Assembly: GCF_019320115.1 (NCBI RefSeq)
Contig: NC_089591.1
Span: forward strand, 24,406,502-24,470,501
Reading direction: 5' to 3'
Length of the DNA: 64,000 nt
Source of the DNA: Miscanthus floridulus
Taxonomy: Eukaryota > Streptophyta > Magnoliopsida > Poales > Poaceae
Part shown: positions 1 to 11,032 of the stretch, one piece after another
Position numbering within the stretch: the stretch's first letter is position 1
Layout of the letters: each line of letters begins with the position of its first letter
Position numbers and translations under genes: made by a program
The notes under the pieces: model-generated
Databases searched by the model: none
Told to the model about the DNA's origin: nothing
What the model saw: only the letters and a program-made list of their open reading frames with translations

Positions 1-985
1 GTGTCTTACAAGGTCTGCCATATAGAGCTTCAAACGGTGACATCTTGATACTGGCCTGGTAGCTGTTGTTGTAAGAGAACTCTGCATAGGGTAAGCATTT
101 CTCCCAATCAGAGCCATAATTCAGTACACTAGCGCGAAGCATGTCTTCTAAAATCTGATTTACTTGTTCTAGTCTGTCCATCTGTCTGTGGGTGGTAAGC
201 GGTACTAAAATCGAGTTTAGTTCTAATGGACTTGTGTAGAGCCTTCCCAGAATCGGGACACAAACTGAGGACCATGATTCAGATACAATACTAGAGGGAG
301 CTCCATGCAATCTGAGAATATGCTCAATATATAGATCCACTAATTTGTCTGCATTGGTCTTGGTCTTCACTGGTACAAAGTGAGCGATCTTGGTCAAACT
401 GATCAACAATCACCTAGATGGAATCATTGCCTTTCTGTGAACGGGGCAATCCAACTATGAAATCCATGGATATGCATCTCCCATTTCCACTCAGGAACGT
501 CAAGAGGCTTTAGCAATCCTACAGGCCTTTGATGTTCAGCCTTAACTCTATTATAGATGTCACATCATGCCACATGTCTTGCAATGTCCATCTTGATGCC
601 TTTCCACCAAAAGTGTTTCTTCAAGTCTTGATACATCTTTGAATTCCTAGGGTGTATACAATACTTAGAATCATGGGCTTCTGACAGAATTTCCTCTCGT
701 AGGGCTAGATTAGAAGGTACACAGATTCTATCCTTGAACTAGATGGTTCCTTGTTCATCCTCATGGTGGTTGGTCTTGTAGCCTAGTTTCATCAGACCAC
801 AGGAGATATTCGATCTCTTCACAATTTTTCTAAGCTTGACGGATGCGATCTGTGAGATTATACTGTATGCGAAGCTCATTTAATAAGCCATAGCGGTAGT
901 ATCTCTAGTTGGAAATCATCAATCTCTTCCTTGAGCTCAGGATGGTATGGATTTAGTGATCAAAGTGTGACTAGTAACTCTTACG
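1..985 (-). pseudogene. Element A integrase remnant, cut by the window edge
   Basis: The minus strand translates in shifting frames to a gypsy integrase. After the linker motif [14 protein letters not shown] (about 985-1030) comes the zinc-binding N-terminal region with IHPRNSKMYQDL and the run RVKAEHQRPVGLLKP (about 550-660), then the start of the catalytic core around the PEWKW motif. Integrase would join the element cDNA to host DNA in the nucleus. Frame breaks and stops are frequent, including a stop before the second Cys pair of the zinc region. The C-terminal part, any chromodomain, the PPT and the 3' LTR are beyond position 1. The family is clear from the motif order; exact borders are not. 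Confidence 0.75.
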
Positions 986-2280
986 GCTGAGGGCATCTGC
1001 GACTACATTAGCTTTTCTTGGATGATAGTGAATTTCCAAGTCATAGTCCTTGATCAATTCTAGCCATCAGGCATTGCCTCATATTCAGATCTTCTTGTGT
1101 GAAAAAGTACTTCAAGCTCTTGTGATTGGTGTAGATATCACACTTGTTGCCTATCAAGTAGTGCCTCTAGATTTTTAAGGCATGCACAACTGCTGCTAAC
1201 TCAAGATCATGAGTAGGGTAATGGTTCTCGTGTTCTTTCAACTATCAAGAAGCATAAGCTATCACTTGTTCCATCTTGCATCAGTACACAACCAAGTCCT
1301 TGGTGGGATGCATCATAATAGACCATGAAATCTTTGCTGATATCAGGCAATGCTAGCATAGGAGTCGTGGTAAGCTTCTAGTTTCAATTCTTGGAAGCTT
1401 TGCTCACACTCGGGTGTCCATTCAAACTCCTTAGTCTTCTTTAGAAGGTTAGTCATCGGATGGGCTATCTTGGAGAAGTTTTCGATGAATCGGACGGTAA
1501 TATCCAGCCAATCCCAAGAAACTTCTGACTTCTGTCACATTATGGGGTTGTTCCCATTCTTTCATAGCCTCAATCTTAGCCAGGGTCAACTGCAACACCT
1601 TCAGCTTGATAGTACATGGCCTAGGAAGGCAACTTCCTATAACCAAAACTCACATTTGCTGAACTTTGTGTAAAGCTGATGTTGGGCTAGTTTCTCAAGT
1701 ATAGTTCTCAGATGATGTTCGTGTTCTTCAGCAGTGGATGAATAGACAAGGATGTCATCAATGAATACCACCACGAACTTATCCAGTTCATCCATGAAAA
1801 CCTTATTCATCATGTTCATGAAGTATGCGGGAGCATTCGTGAGTCCAAAGGACACCACGGTGAACTCAAACTGACCATACCTAGTCACAAAAGCTGTCTT
1901 CGGGATGTCATTCTCTCGAATCTTCATCTAATGATAGCCAGATCTGAGATCAATCTTAGAGAAATACTTGGCACCTCGAAGCTGATCAAGCAGATCATCA
2001 ATTCTTGGCAAGGGGTACTTGTTCTTGATGGTGACTGCATTCAAGTTCCGGTAATCAATGCACATTCTCATTGAACCATCCTTCTTCTTGACAAACAGAA
2101 TGGAGGATCCCCAGGGTGAAGCACTGGGTCTGATATAACCCTTCGAGATGAGCTCATCAAGCTATTTCTTGAGCTTGGCCAGTTCATCAACTGACATGCA
2201 ATAGGGTCTCTTGGCAATGGGTCCTGTTCTCGGCAACAGATCAATGATGAACTCTACATCACGGTCTAGGTGGCATACCC
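986..2280 (-). pseudogene. Element A reverse transcriptase and RNase H, broken
   Basis: RNA-dependent DNA polymerase plus RNase H, which copy the element RNA inside the gag particle. On the minus strand the RT palm is readable from about 2280 to 1637: [19 protein letters not shown], then [11 protein letters not shown], then [12 protein letters not shown] and the catalytic box FIDDILVYS (about 1750-1775), with both aspartates kept. A TAG stop at about 1929 follows YH, where gypsy RTs normally have Gln. A one-base insertion near 2265 and another near 1485 (after GYYR) shift the frame. RNase H follows to about 986 with the DASHQGLGCVL start and several stops. It cannot make a full enzyme. Confidence 0.85.
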
Positions 2281-2459
2281 GGTAATTCTTTAGGGAATAC
2301 ATCGGGATAGTCTTTGACTACTGGCACATCATGAATTGTCTTCTCCTCTCTTTGTGATTCTAAACTTGCCTTAAGGGCACATAGGATAGAGGTGGACTTT
2401 CCAGACTAGGGGTTCACATCTAATGACTTGGCCTGATGGGTGGGTCAGCTTGGACATAT

Positions 2460-4043
2460 CTAGGTGAACATGATATGATACCTCAGGTAAATGGTTAACC
2501 AATCCATACCTAGGATGACATCTAGGTTCGTGGAAGGTAACAAGGTTAGGTTGGCTTTAAAGATAGGACCCTCAATGGTAAGACTCGCTCCCTTACAGAT
2601 GTGGGTGCATTTTAGGTCTCCTAAAGGTGAGCTGGTGATGATAGACTTTTCACGTGGGGTTATAGGCAGGTCATGCTCTCGTGCAAACTTGGATGATATG
2701 TATGAACAAGTTGCTCTAGAGTTGAATAGAACTGATGCAGTGTTGCCATTAACTAAAAACATACCGTACACCACGTCAAGGGCAGCTTGTGCTTCCTTAG
2801 CATCTAGATGGTTGAGACGTCCATGAGTAGCAGATCCCTTGGGCTGAGACTTCTGAGCAGCTGAGTTCTGAGGGCACTCAGTGGATTTGTGACCTGGTTG
2901 GCCACAAGCAAAGCAGGTGAAAGGTGTACCGCCTATAGGGGTTGGCATGGTTGCCTTCTAGTTTCTAGTGCTTGGTGCGGAGCGGTTCTGTGCTGGGCGT
3001 TCATTCGTTGAGCGGGGATGGTTGAAGCGATCCTAATTGTTGTGGTCCTGTGCATAACGGTCCTAGGTGTAGCGATCCTGAGCAGGGCGAGAGTATTTGG
3101 CGGTGTAGCCACCACTTCCCCTACTCGATCTAGGGTTGTCATCCTTGTTGTGGCGAGAGTGCTCCCTAGAGGGTGCATCTCTGTGGAACCTCTTGCGATC
3201 ACGTCCACGGAAGGACTCCTTAGGCTTACGCTTCCTCTCCCTATACTCTTCTCTAGCTTCAGCACGGTCCTTCTCAATTTGGATGCAGTGATCCACCAGA
3301 GCATGCAATGTGTTGCTCTCAATACCACCAAACTTCAGCTTGATGTGCGGGTTAAGTCCCTTGCGGTAATAGTACAACTTCTCTTTCTCTGAGTTCACAA
3401 CATAGGGAGGCGCATAGCATAGAAGGTTAGTGAAATGAGTAGTGTACTCAGTCACCCTGTCTTTTGCCATCTTGATGTTGCGGAACTCCTCAGCTTTGGC
3501 CTCCATGATACCCTTAGGAATATGGTACTCAATGAATGCTTCAGCGAACTCATCCCATGAGATGTGGGCAGGGTCCTCATGGGAATCACTGAAACTATCC
3601 CACCAGGTGCGTGCTACACCTATGAGCTGGTGTGTGGCAGCTCCAACACACTCATCATCTGTGAAAGTGGTGAGGTCAGGCTTCTTCTCCATTTCCTTGA
3701 GCTAGTCATCGGCTACAAGCGGGTTAGGGTCAGTGCCATCATAGGTAGGTGGCCTTAGCTTCAGAAATCCTTCTAGCTTCCTTTGGAAGTCATTCTACTG
3801 ACCCCCCTGATGACATGTTTGCTCCTTCAACAAGAGCTACAAGAAGCTTGGGTCTGCTTGTGCCATCACTTCTGCCAGGTTAGGTGGTGGTGGTGGTGGA
3901 ATGTTCTCCTCAGGTGGTGGGGTATTCTCCAAGTGGAAGGGTATCCCTCCACATCCACGGCCATGGCCACGGCCACGGTTGTTGCCACCACGTCCCCCAT
4001 TTGGTTCAACTGGTTCAGGGGTGGGTGCACGTCCATGGTTCAT
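2460..4043 (-). pseudogene. Element A gag with zinc knuckle and protease
   Basis: One continuous minus-strand frame begins at ATG 4043 and holds a Pro/Gly-rich N-terminus, the gag core (3692-3063, with TWWDSF and YAPPYVVNSEKEK), an Arg-rich stretch, a CCHC zinc knuckle CFACGQPGHKSTEC (about 2910) and a retropepsin fold ending in LGMDWL. Gag forms the particle and protease cuts the polyprotein. There is no frameshift across 1.58 kb. Six in-frame stops are all TAG; five lie where Gln (CAG) is expected and one where Trp is expected. The protease active site reads NSRA where the family has D-S/T-G-A, so the catalytic Asp and the Gly are both replaced and the enzyme would be dead even if translated. 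Confidence 0.88.
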
Positions 4044-4397
4044 TAGGCGATTTGATCAGGCGGTTCGGCATCTGCAACACGGATCATAGAGAATTTTAGT
4101 GCTTGTGCCAAAAGTGCTTATAATTCAATATGATTACACGATTTCGAATGATTTAAAGAAAACATTTACACTATCCAACACTCATTACAAAGAAGCAATA
4201 AGATCCATAAGATGCAATAAGATCTAAAACATTCATTACATGGGTTTTATTACATAGCATCATCTCTAGTAGCTACACTAGAAGACGTGCGAGAATCGTA
4301 CTACGCATAATGTCTCATAATACATCTCATAAGGGGTACATCATGGGGTACAACTCATGAAAGCTACTGACATGACTCATGACCACGTAGGGTCATT
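4044..4397 (-). other. Element A spacer between orf0 and gag
   Basis: A non-coding interval of about 350 bases between the orf0 stop and the gag start. No conserved protein motif is readable on either strand. It may carry signals for translation or splicing of gag, but none is visible. Confidence 0.5.
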
Positions 4398-5620
4398 CTA
4401 CTCTAACTCATACACCACAGCTGGGACACGACTGTTCTTGATCTCAATCTCCTCGTCAGACTTGTGAAGTCAGGACACGTACTTCAAGGCCTCGGCGAGC
4501 TCCTTAGTAGGCTTGGCTCCAGGTAGGGTAGGGTAGGCGTCTAGGTTGAGGCAAGTCGGGGCTAACTCAAACTCCTCTATCCTAGGCTTCGTCTTGCTGC
4601 GAATTTCCTTGGGTAGCTGATCCCACATACCCTTCATCTCCCTGAGGCGCTTCCTATCAGACTTCTGCCAAGCCTGCCATGTCCTCTCACACTTGTCCTA
4701 TAGGTACTCGGTCTGCCTGAGTGCCTCGATCAGGTGACCCTGGTTGCAAACGTCCTTCTTCCTAAACTCCTCTAGCTCCTGAGTTAGGGTCTTGTTCAAG
4801 ATTGGATCTTCAGCATATCAATCCCCTTGGATCTCTCTCTGTCTCCTCTGCGGTTGAACTCAGCCTTCTTGTCATCCAACTCTCTCTGCAACTCCAAGAC
4901 CTTGCTATCAAGGTAGCAGTTCCTGTTGCCTAGGTCAGCTACTTTGTCCTGTAAGTCAGTGACCTTGGCTCTATGGTCCTCCTCACGACGGTTGAGCTCA
5001 TCCTGCAGCTTGGCAGCTGTCTCCAGTAGACTAGCTCGCTCCTGTGCTCCCTGCGAGTCTCGCTCCTGGTACTCCCACCGAAGGGCCTGGTACTGATGTC
5101 TCCTCTGCTCCAACTGGGTCGTGTACCTGTCCTGCTCCAGTAGGTGGATAGCTAAGACACGAAGGCATCTATCCTCCTTAGCAAGGATAACTCTACCAGT
5201 TGCGAAACTCTGCTCACTAGGGGTAAGGCTGAGGTCAAGGGCCTGGGGAAGTAGACGGAACTCTGTTGTCTTTAGGTGCTCGTAGTGGTCCCTCATTACT
5301 CTGCGAAGTGTCTTGTGTGAGATAGCTCATAGTCCCTCCTTGACTGTGTCCTCTATAGTCAACTCGGTGGAAGTTGGGACAGAAGGTAAGGTAGTGCTAG
5401 CTAGGAACTCAGCTGAGGTGATGACTGGTCCTTTGATTCCTCCTTCCTAAGCTGGCTTTCCGATGCAGGTGACCTTGACAAGCTCATCGAGGACACCTAA
5501 CATGATGAGAACTCGGCAGAGGGTCTATGCAAAACCCCCGAGCTCACGTAGGTTGAAGGTAAGCTTGGAGTGGTCCAGAGGTAGCAGTCCTAGAGGCGGC
5601 CAATCGATGTTTGTTGCCAT
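4398..5620 (-). pseudogene. Element A orf0: extra ORF upstream of gag, coiled-coil protein
   Basis: From ATG at 5620 the minus strand keeps one frame to about 4800, shifts once, then runs to TAG at 4398, about 407 codons in all. The N-terminus starts MATNIDWPPLGLLPLD and a middle block reads HYEHLKTTEFRLLPQ. The second half (about 5200-4600) is rich in Glu, Gln, Lys, Arg and Leu and looks like a long coiled coil. In-frame stops are TAG at FA-TL, PA-EGG and EYL-DK, and TGA in two places. It lies between the PBS and gag, like the orf0 described (from memory) for rice elements such as RIRE3 and RIRE8. Its function is unknown. Only the part from 5296 to 4796 is open. Confidence 0.75.
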
Positions 5621-5772
5621 CTGCATGTTTCAAGGGGATGGTGTTAGCAGGTCAATAAGTAGATAAGCCTTGCATAAAAGTAAATGCAAGGTTGGTATAT
5701 AACTGAAAGATGGGTTGTCCACGTCCTATTCTATTGTCCATTTCTAAGGGTTTCATCCTATGGTCAAGTATG

Positions 5773-5784
5773 ACTCTGATACCA
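5773..5784 (-). promoter_or_regulatory. Element A primer binding site (tRNA-Met type)
   Basis: The minus strand reads TGGTATCAGAGT two bases after the inner LTR end. TGGTATCAGAGC is the usual plant initiator tRNA-Met primer site; the last base differs here. It sets the start of minus-strand cDNA and fixes the LTR border at 5787. The roughly 150 bases from here to orf0 are a short untranslated leader. Confidence 0.85.
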
Positions 5785-5786
5785 AC

Positions 5787-7595
5787 TGAGACGACCCCAA
5801 TTTCCACAAAGGGAAATCCACAGCATCGAAGTGTAATAAGACCATTGTAGATCATATTACCTAGATTCCAGTCGAATATCACATCCATACAACAATAATA
5901 TCAGAGTGCAAATAGTGCAGAATTACATAAATTATTACATCACCGCATTGGTGGAATCAAAAGTAGCATTCATTCAGAACAGCTTAAAGATAAGATCGCC
6001 AAACTCGAGCGTAGGCACGAACCCCTCATCCGTCAAACTCCTCAGAGCTAAACTCCTCAGCAGAACCTGTGTGCCAAAATTTATCAGTATGATTTGTACT
6101 GGCCACTCCCAACCCTATGAGCATTGCTTTGTGGAAATTGGATGCAAGTTGGACATAGTCAAGGGAACCTATAAAGCTGGGGTTTCCTATGCATTAGCAT
6201 ATCAAGTAAATAATAATAGTTTGTCAAGTTTTAACACCATTCCCACACGCATTCCACTCCATTCCCTTTTCTGAGCCAGGTTTCAATCCTAGGACTGATA
6301 TACCACCATCTCCATCATCCCCATACCATACCATCGCTCAGTCGATAGGCCAACTCCCTCTCGGCACCGTCTCAAGGCCTGCAGCCCCTGGCTACGACCG
6401 ACAATCTCTCATGGGGGAAGAAGAGAAGGACTCATCTCTCTATCTAGTTTAAGTGAAACCTAGGAAAGGTCCATAGCCGACGAGTCGGCACATGTATCGA
6501 TCGATCAACCATACACTCTACAGAGGTTTTACATAACCACAAGATCTGCCTTTCTTGCTGACTGTCGTCAACTGGGCTGATTCCGGCCGCTTACTAGCCT
6601 AGGACAATGCCACTCTACCATTCAGCCTTGGTACACCCCAAGTCTAGTCTGGGGTGGCTGAAACTATGAGTCATGAGCTAGGTCCACAAGGTCTCCATGA
6701 AGTCTCAAAAGGGTGTGGGGGAAATCCTCCACACCCCATACCTCCCTTGCACTGTCCGCTATCAACCTAGCAATAGTGGCAATATCCTACCAAGTAGTCC
6801 GAACATCCCGCACCATATAGGGTGAGTGGTACATAAGGCTTCCTGGTGAATCTGAGTACTAGTAAGTCCTTAGGGGTGACCAAGCCAGAATGTCTCCATC
6901 AGGGTTTCCATTTACCATGCCACCACAGCACCTCCATCCTGGGCTCCACCTGTCATAGGTTCACACCTAGGTCCACCTCATATACCATTTACCCACCATA
7001 GGTATCCATTTCTAGGGGTGCCCAGGTAGCACCCCATGGCAAGACTTGCCCCAGCCTCGTCGTATACTCCAACTTGGTCGACACAACCCTCACCCTCCAC
7101 ACACCCAAGTCACACACGCAGCACTCTCCCCATGGTCCAGTTAACACCAGTGTCCACCACGCATGTAGTATAAGCATAGTAGAAGTATATGTAATGAAAT
7201 ATATAGCAATAAGCGTGTGTCTAGCCTATTAGCAGGGTATGCAGGGGTAAGGTTGCGTCAAGGTAAAGGCTTTCAAGCAAGCATACTACCATGCAAGTCC
7301 TATTATAATACGATTGTAGCTGTAAAGTAAAGCAATAGCAGTTCTACATTAGCCATGCGTAATAGGTGCTACAAGATTGGGAGGGATGTGGCACCTTCAG
7401 TGTAGTCATCTCCATACTCCTCACGGTACTCACGATCCTTGTCTGTCTGTTTCTCCTCCGAGTCTACAAATGATCGCATTATAGTCGCGTTAGCGACGTC
7501 TATAGAATAGCACAAAGGAACAACGAAAATTCAAAAGAGCCAAATGCACTCAAACATGGGTTCATTGCATAGAGCTTGATTTTTGATGAATTTTG
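5787..7595 (-). repeat. Element A 5' LTR, inner segment
   Basis: The first 1.8 kb (plus coordinates) of the A LTR, from TGAGACGACCCC next to the PBS to the insertion point of element G; the last five bases (TTTTG) are the G target duplication. Open frames inside it are short and without protein character. With the outer segment 12218-14953 the LTR is about 4.5 kb, long for the superfamily but normal for this grass group. Confidence 0.8.
7591..7595. repeat. Target-site duplication of element G, left copy
   Basis: TTTTG directly before the left LTR of G; the right copy is at 12213-12217. The host on both sides is the A LTR, and the pair proves integration of G as one unit. Confidence 0.85.
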
Positions 7596-8776
7596 TAATG
7601 GGGACAGGGGATCCCGATCTTCCGTCAGGTGATGGTAACTATCGTTGTGGCAGAGAATGACACACCGATCCGGCTTCAGATCGAAGATCGAACCCTGCAA
7701 TCTTAGCACCATAGCTCCTCTGGTTATCAACCAAGTCACAGACCAGGTTGACCTCGCCAAGAAGGCTAATTCCTGCCTGCGCAACGAAGAATACAAGCAA
7801 GAACAAGAAAGATAGCAACCAAATTGCAGATGAATGATTAATCTCACGAGTTGGGGTCTCACAAACCGAAGAACGGCGAAACTGTTTCTTAACAGAATAA
7901 TCTAAGCAAAACCCAAAACCTAAAGTAGGTGGTGGCTACTGACTATATAGCCTAAGGGACATCCAAGGATCCCTCTTCACGTCCTAAAGGTGTCCCAACA
8001 CGTTACAAGGCCCAACAGCCCAAAAGAAGGTGTCGCAGCACCCTGGCAGATTCTGGACGCTAACTTGTTTTGATGATTCCCGTTGATTCCGAAGAGGTTT
8101 TGACGTGAAACCACTTGGATTGGCTTCCTTATCAAATTATCTTTCCATCCATATGTGGATCATCGAAAACGGAGTTTGGATGCGTCCTGGGCATCCATTT
8201 TATTGCAGACTGGTCCTGATGGCCGAGGCAGACTCGAACTCGGATTGGACTGGGCCTCTGGCTTGGCTTGGACGTCCTTGCTGGCCTCCTAAGGTGGTGG
8301 CCAAGGAGGAGGACGTCCAAGGCCATCTCTTAGGTGTTCTCCATCTTCTTGGGGCAGTGCTCCAACTTAGGCCTGGGTCCCAAGGATGTCTAACAAGCCC
8401 ATGACGACAGTGTAGCTCCTGCCAGAAATAGCGACAGAATATATTGGTGATTTGGAGCCCTTGCCGACGTGATATTGAGATGGAACCAGATCTATTTGAA
8501 AGCTTATCAAACAAGCTTTCCATCAAGTGCTCATTGACCTCAATCACACTCCGGATGGATGAGTTATGGCCTTCCCAATGAGGCACTGTCGGGCTGCCGA
8601 CGAACCAAAAGTTCAACTTTGATGAACTTTCATTATGAAACATATTTGAACCTACAATCAAATAGTGACATATACATGTGGAACCAAGTGAATTATAACC
8701 AAAGCCACTATGCAAATGTAGGAATGAACGAACCTTATAATCATTGTTTGTATCCGAAGGTGCCATGTCCTCATCA
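7596..8776 (-). repeat. Element G 3' LTR
   Basis: Left copy of the direct repeat, 1181 bases, matching 11033-12212 with scattered substitutions and one-base indels. On the minus strand it begins after the PPT at 8777-8790. It contains the C-terminal part of the gag-like ORF and a copy of the TATA-like motif at about 7941-7950. Confidence 0.9.
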
Positions 8777-9915
8777 TCCTCCCCTTCTTGACAACAAACC
8801 GTCCTCGGTTTGGGATTAGATGAAGAAAACATTGTTGGTAGTAGCCAACATTGCTCCCCTTCTTGAAATTTAACATGTTTCTTTATAACAAAACTAGGGG
8901 AACTCGACATGACAAGATTATAGCAATTGCAATCCTTTGGTTGATCATACTTTTGCACAATATAAGGAGATTTCAGATTTGAACAAATATAGACACGATG
9001 CACCATATACTCTCCTTTACAATTATATTTTCCAATAAAATGATATGTATGTCTAGAGAACCATGGCAAATTAGCATATGCATAAAGTTTTTCCTCTAAA
9101 GAACTAAGATTACACGGAACATCAAATTCAATGTAACCCAAAGTATTTAAAGAAGACAATAATTTCAGCTCATCAACTTCACTAGCATTATGAATAACAA
9201 GTCTATTTTCAGCACAAGTACTCATTTTCAGCACACATATAGCGTGATCATTCTTCAATGATTGCATGGGTATAACATAAATATCATCATGCAAGTCATC
9301 TTCGTCACAAGAAACATCACGCAAATCATCTTGTAACAAAGGTAAATCAAGCGAAGGCTCCACTAAAATTTGCTCTATCATAGCATGATTGGTGGAAAAA
9401 TTCAGCACATCAAGAGAACTCTCACCTTTCGTGAGTTTAGCATCGTGGGCTTTACCTTTGCTCTCATGATCAGTAGGAGTATTAGTTGATTGTTCTGAAT
9501 TGTCATATGAGACTGTGAGCATCTTATTTTCTATCACGTCATCCTCGCTCTTTTGTATATTGTCCTGCAAAAGGTTAGGCATAGCAGGAGGAATAACAAG
9601 AGATTGATCTAGTTGATGCACCTCATCATTTGAATTAATTACAAGAGATGGGTTAACAAAGGTTTCTCGCATAAGATCTTTCATATCATTCCAAGTTTGA
9701 GGTTTATCAGAAGGATCTAAAGACTCCCACCAAGATAAAGCAAAATGTCGTAAAACACTAGCTGCATTTTTTACCTTCCTCCTTGGACACATAAAGTGAG
9801 TAGCAAATATGTTATCGATGGCAATTTCCCACTCCATGTACTCATCAGCACCTATACCATCATAAGTCGGTGGATACGAACAACCTGTCATTGTAAACAC
9901 AAAAACAAGGAACAA
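8200..9915 (-). CDS. Element G gag-like protein, single open frame running into the LTR
   Basis: An uninterrupted frame of 571 codons. The start at 9915 gives MFLVFVFTMTGCSYPP; the second Met at 9891 is an equally good start and sits just before the conserved part. Residues about 12-90 match the retrotransposon gag core: PPTYDGIGADEYMEWE, then ALSWWESLDP, then MKDLMRETFV. The middle (about 95-370) is acidic, Asp/Ser-rich and unfamiliar. No CCHC zinc knuckle and no protease motif are visible. About 190 C-terminal codons lie in the 3' LTR, after the acidic stretch EGEDDEDMAPSD. A gag could package the element's own RNA. The lack of any stop contrasts with every other coding region here. Confidence 0.75.
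   Translation of the reverse strand: MFLVFVFTMTGCSYPPTYDGIGADEYMEWEIAIDNIFATHFMCPRRKVKNAASVLRHFALSWWESLDPSDKPQTWNDMKDLMRETFVNPSLVINSNDEVHQLDQSLVIPPAMPNLLQDNIQKSEDDVIENKMLTVSYDNSEQSTNTPTDHESKGKAHDAKLTKGESSLDVLNFSTNHAMIEQILVEPSLDLPLLQDDLRDVSCDEDDLHDDIYVIPMQSLKNDHAICVLKMSTCAENRLVIHNASEVDELKLLSSLNTLGYIEFDVPCNLSSLEEKLYAYANLPWFSRHTYHFIGKYNCKGEYMVHRVYICSNLKSPYIVQKYDQPKDCNCYNLVMSSSPSFVIKKHVKFQEGEQCWLLPTMFSSSNPKPRTVCCQEGEDDEDMAPSDTNNDYKVRSFLHLHSGFGYNSLGSTCICHYLIVGSNMFHNESSSKLNFWFVGSPTVPHWEGHNSSIRSVIEVNEHLMESLFDKLSNRSGSISISRRQGLQITNIFCRYFWQELHCRHGLVRHPWDPGLSWSTAPRRWRTPKRWPWTSSSLATTLGGQQGRPSQARGPVQSEFESASAIRTSLQ
8777..8790 (-). promoter_or_regulatory. Element G polypurine tract
   Basis: The minus strand reads CAAGAAGGGGAGGA right before the 3' LTR end TGATGAGG. 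A purine run at this place primes plus-strand DNA synthesis in LTR retrotransposons and supports the minus orientation of G. Confidence 0.8.
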
Positions 9916-11017
9916 ACGGTGAACGTTATCCCTACCAAATAACTACGTGGTTGCAATGGTGTCACTTTTCACAGCAAGTGGAAATGTCTTACCAAGCTCT
10001 TACAAAGTTTTTACCAACACAAGTAGTGGCGGTACAACTGGCGACTGGTTCATGATACCTATGAGGCAGTGGTACCGAGATTGCAAAGCCCTTTTTCTAT
10101 ACTGATCTGAAGAATTTGTGGAGCTTGGAAGGCAAACAAAGAGTAGTATGTATATCTGGCACACAAGTCAGTAACAGACAGCAATATTGAATAAATGTCC
10201 AGAGCACTTGTCCTAGTTGCTGGCCTATACGTGTTCCTATCACCAGTTGTGATAAACAAGAGAGAAAACAAGGATGAAAGGAAACAAGTATTAAAGGTAG
10301 CAACGGATATGAACAGGGCAAAAGGTACCACAAACAATAGAGCTATTGAGTGTTCCTTATGTGCTCCTTTTCAATATCTTCTATTCTCTTTTACTATTTT
10401 TTCTTTTATTTTTTTGTCCAATCTTTTTTTCTTGCTTTTGCTCTTTTGATATTTTTTTCTCAGCAAGGAGCACACAAGAATAAACCACAAAAAATTTGAG
10501 CTCAATTGAATAAAAGATGTGGCCTATAGAAAATTAGGACTGTGCTCTAAAAAGCATACCAAAACTTGTGGGCTCAGAAACTCAATTTTCCTAATCGAAT
10601 TTTGCAAATCTAATTTTTGCGAACCCAGCTTTGCTGGGATGAAATAGATCTAAAATTTTCTGGCGTTCTTCGTAGATATAAAATTTGTCCCATTTCGAGT
10701 TCGGATGCAAAAGTTATGACTATTTTAAGGAAGCTGCTCGAATCAGGGATTTAGTGGACACAAGATGCAAACCGATGCTGATACGGAATAGCGGCGGGTG
10801 AAGGGATCAACACAAACTAGAAAAGAACACAATCTAAACCAGCAACAAGACTTTGACCTAGGACACAAACTCAACAAAGCGGACTCTGAAACTGAAATAT
10901 GCAAAGGCTATAACGCGGAAGGTTCTAGGACAGGAAAAACGAGTATGGCACTGGACTATGGGATGAATGCGAAACACTCAAGCGAGGGAATAAATGTGAA
11001 CCTGATGGTATACCTTA
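9916..11017 (-). other. Element G untranslated leader
   Basis: About 1.1 kb between the PBS and the gag-like ORF with no recognisable coding content. At 10375-10460 the plus strand is a pyrimidine-rich run with many T tracts, which would be an A-rich stretch in the element RNA. Short open frames here are chance. An upstream gag N-terminus could have been lost here, but I see no trace. Confidence 0.6.
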
Positions 11018-11030
11018 GCTCTGATTACCA
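11018..11030 (-). promoter_or_regulatory. Element G primer binding site
   Basis: The minus strand reads TGGTAATCAGAGC two bases inside the 5' LTR. It is the tRNA-Met type site TGGTATCAGAGC with one extra A. The position is right for a PBS and it confirms the minus orientation; the insertion would weaken pairing with the tRNA. Confidence 0.75.
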
Positions 11031-11032
11031 CT

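Noticed and set aside
8105..8404. Plus-strand frames 8105-8404 and 11542-11829 as a duplicated gene
   Set aside because: They are the two LTR copies of G read on the antisense strand.
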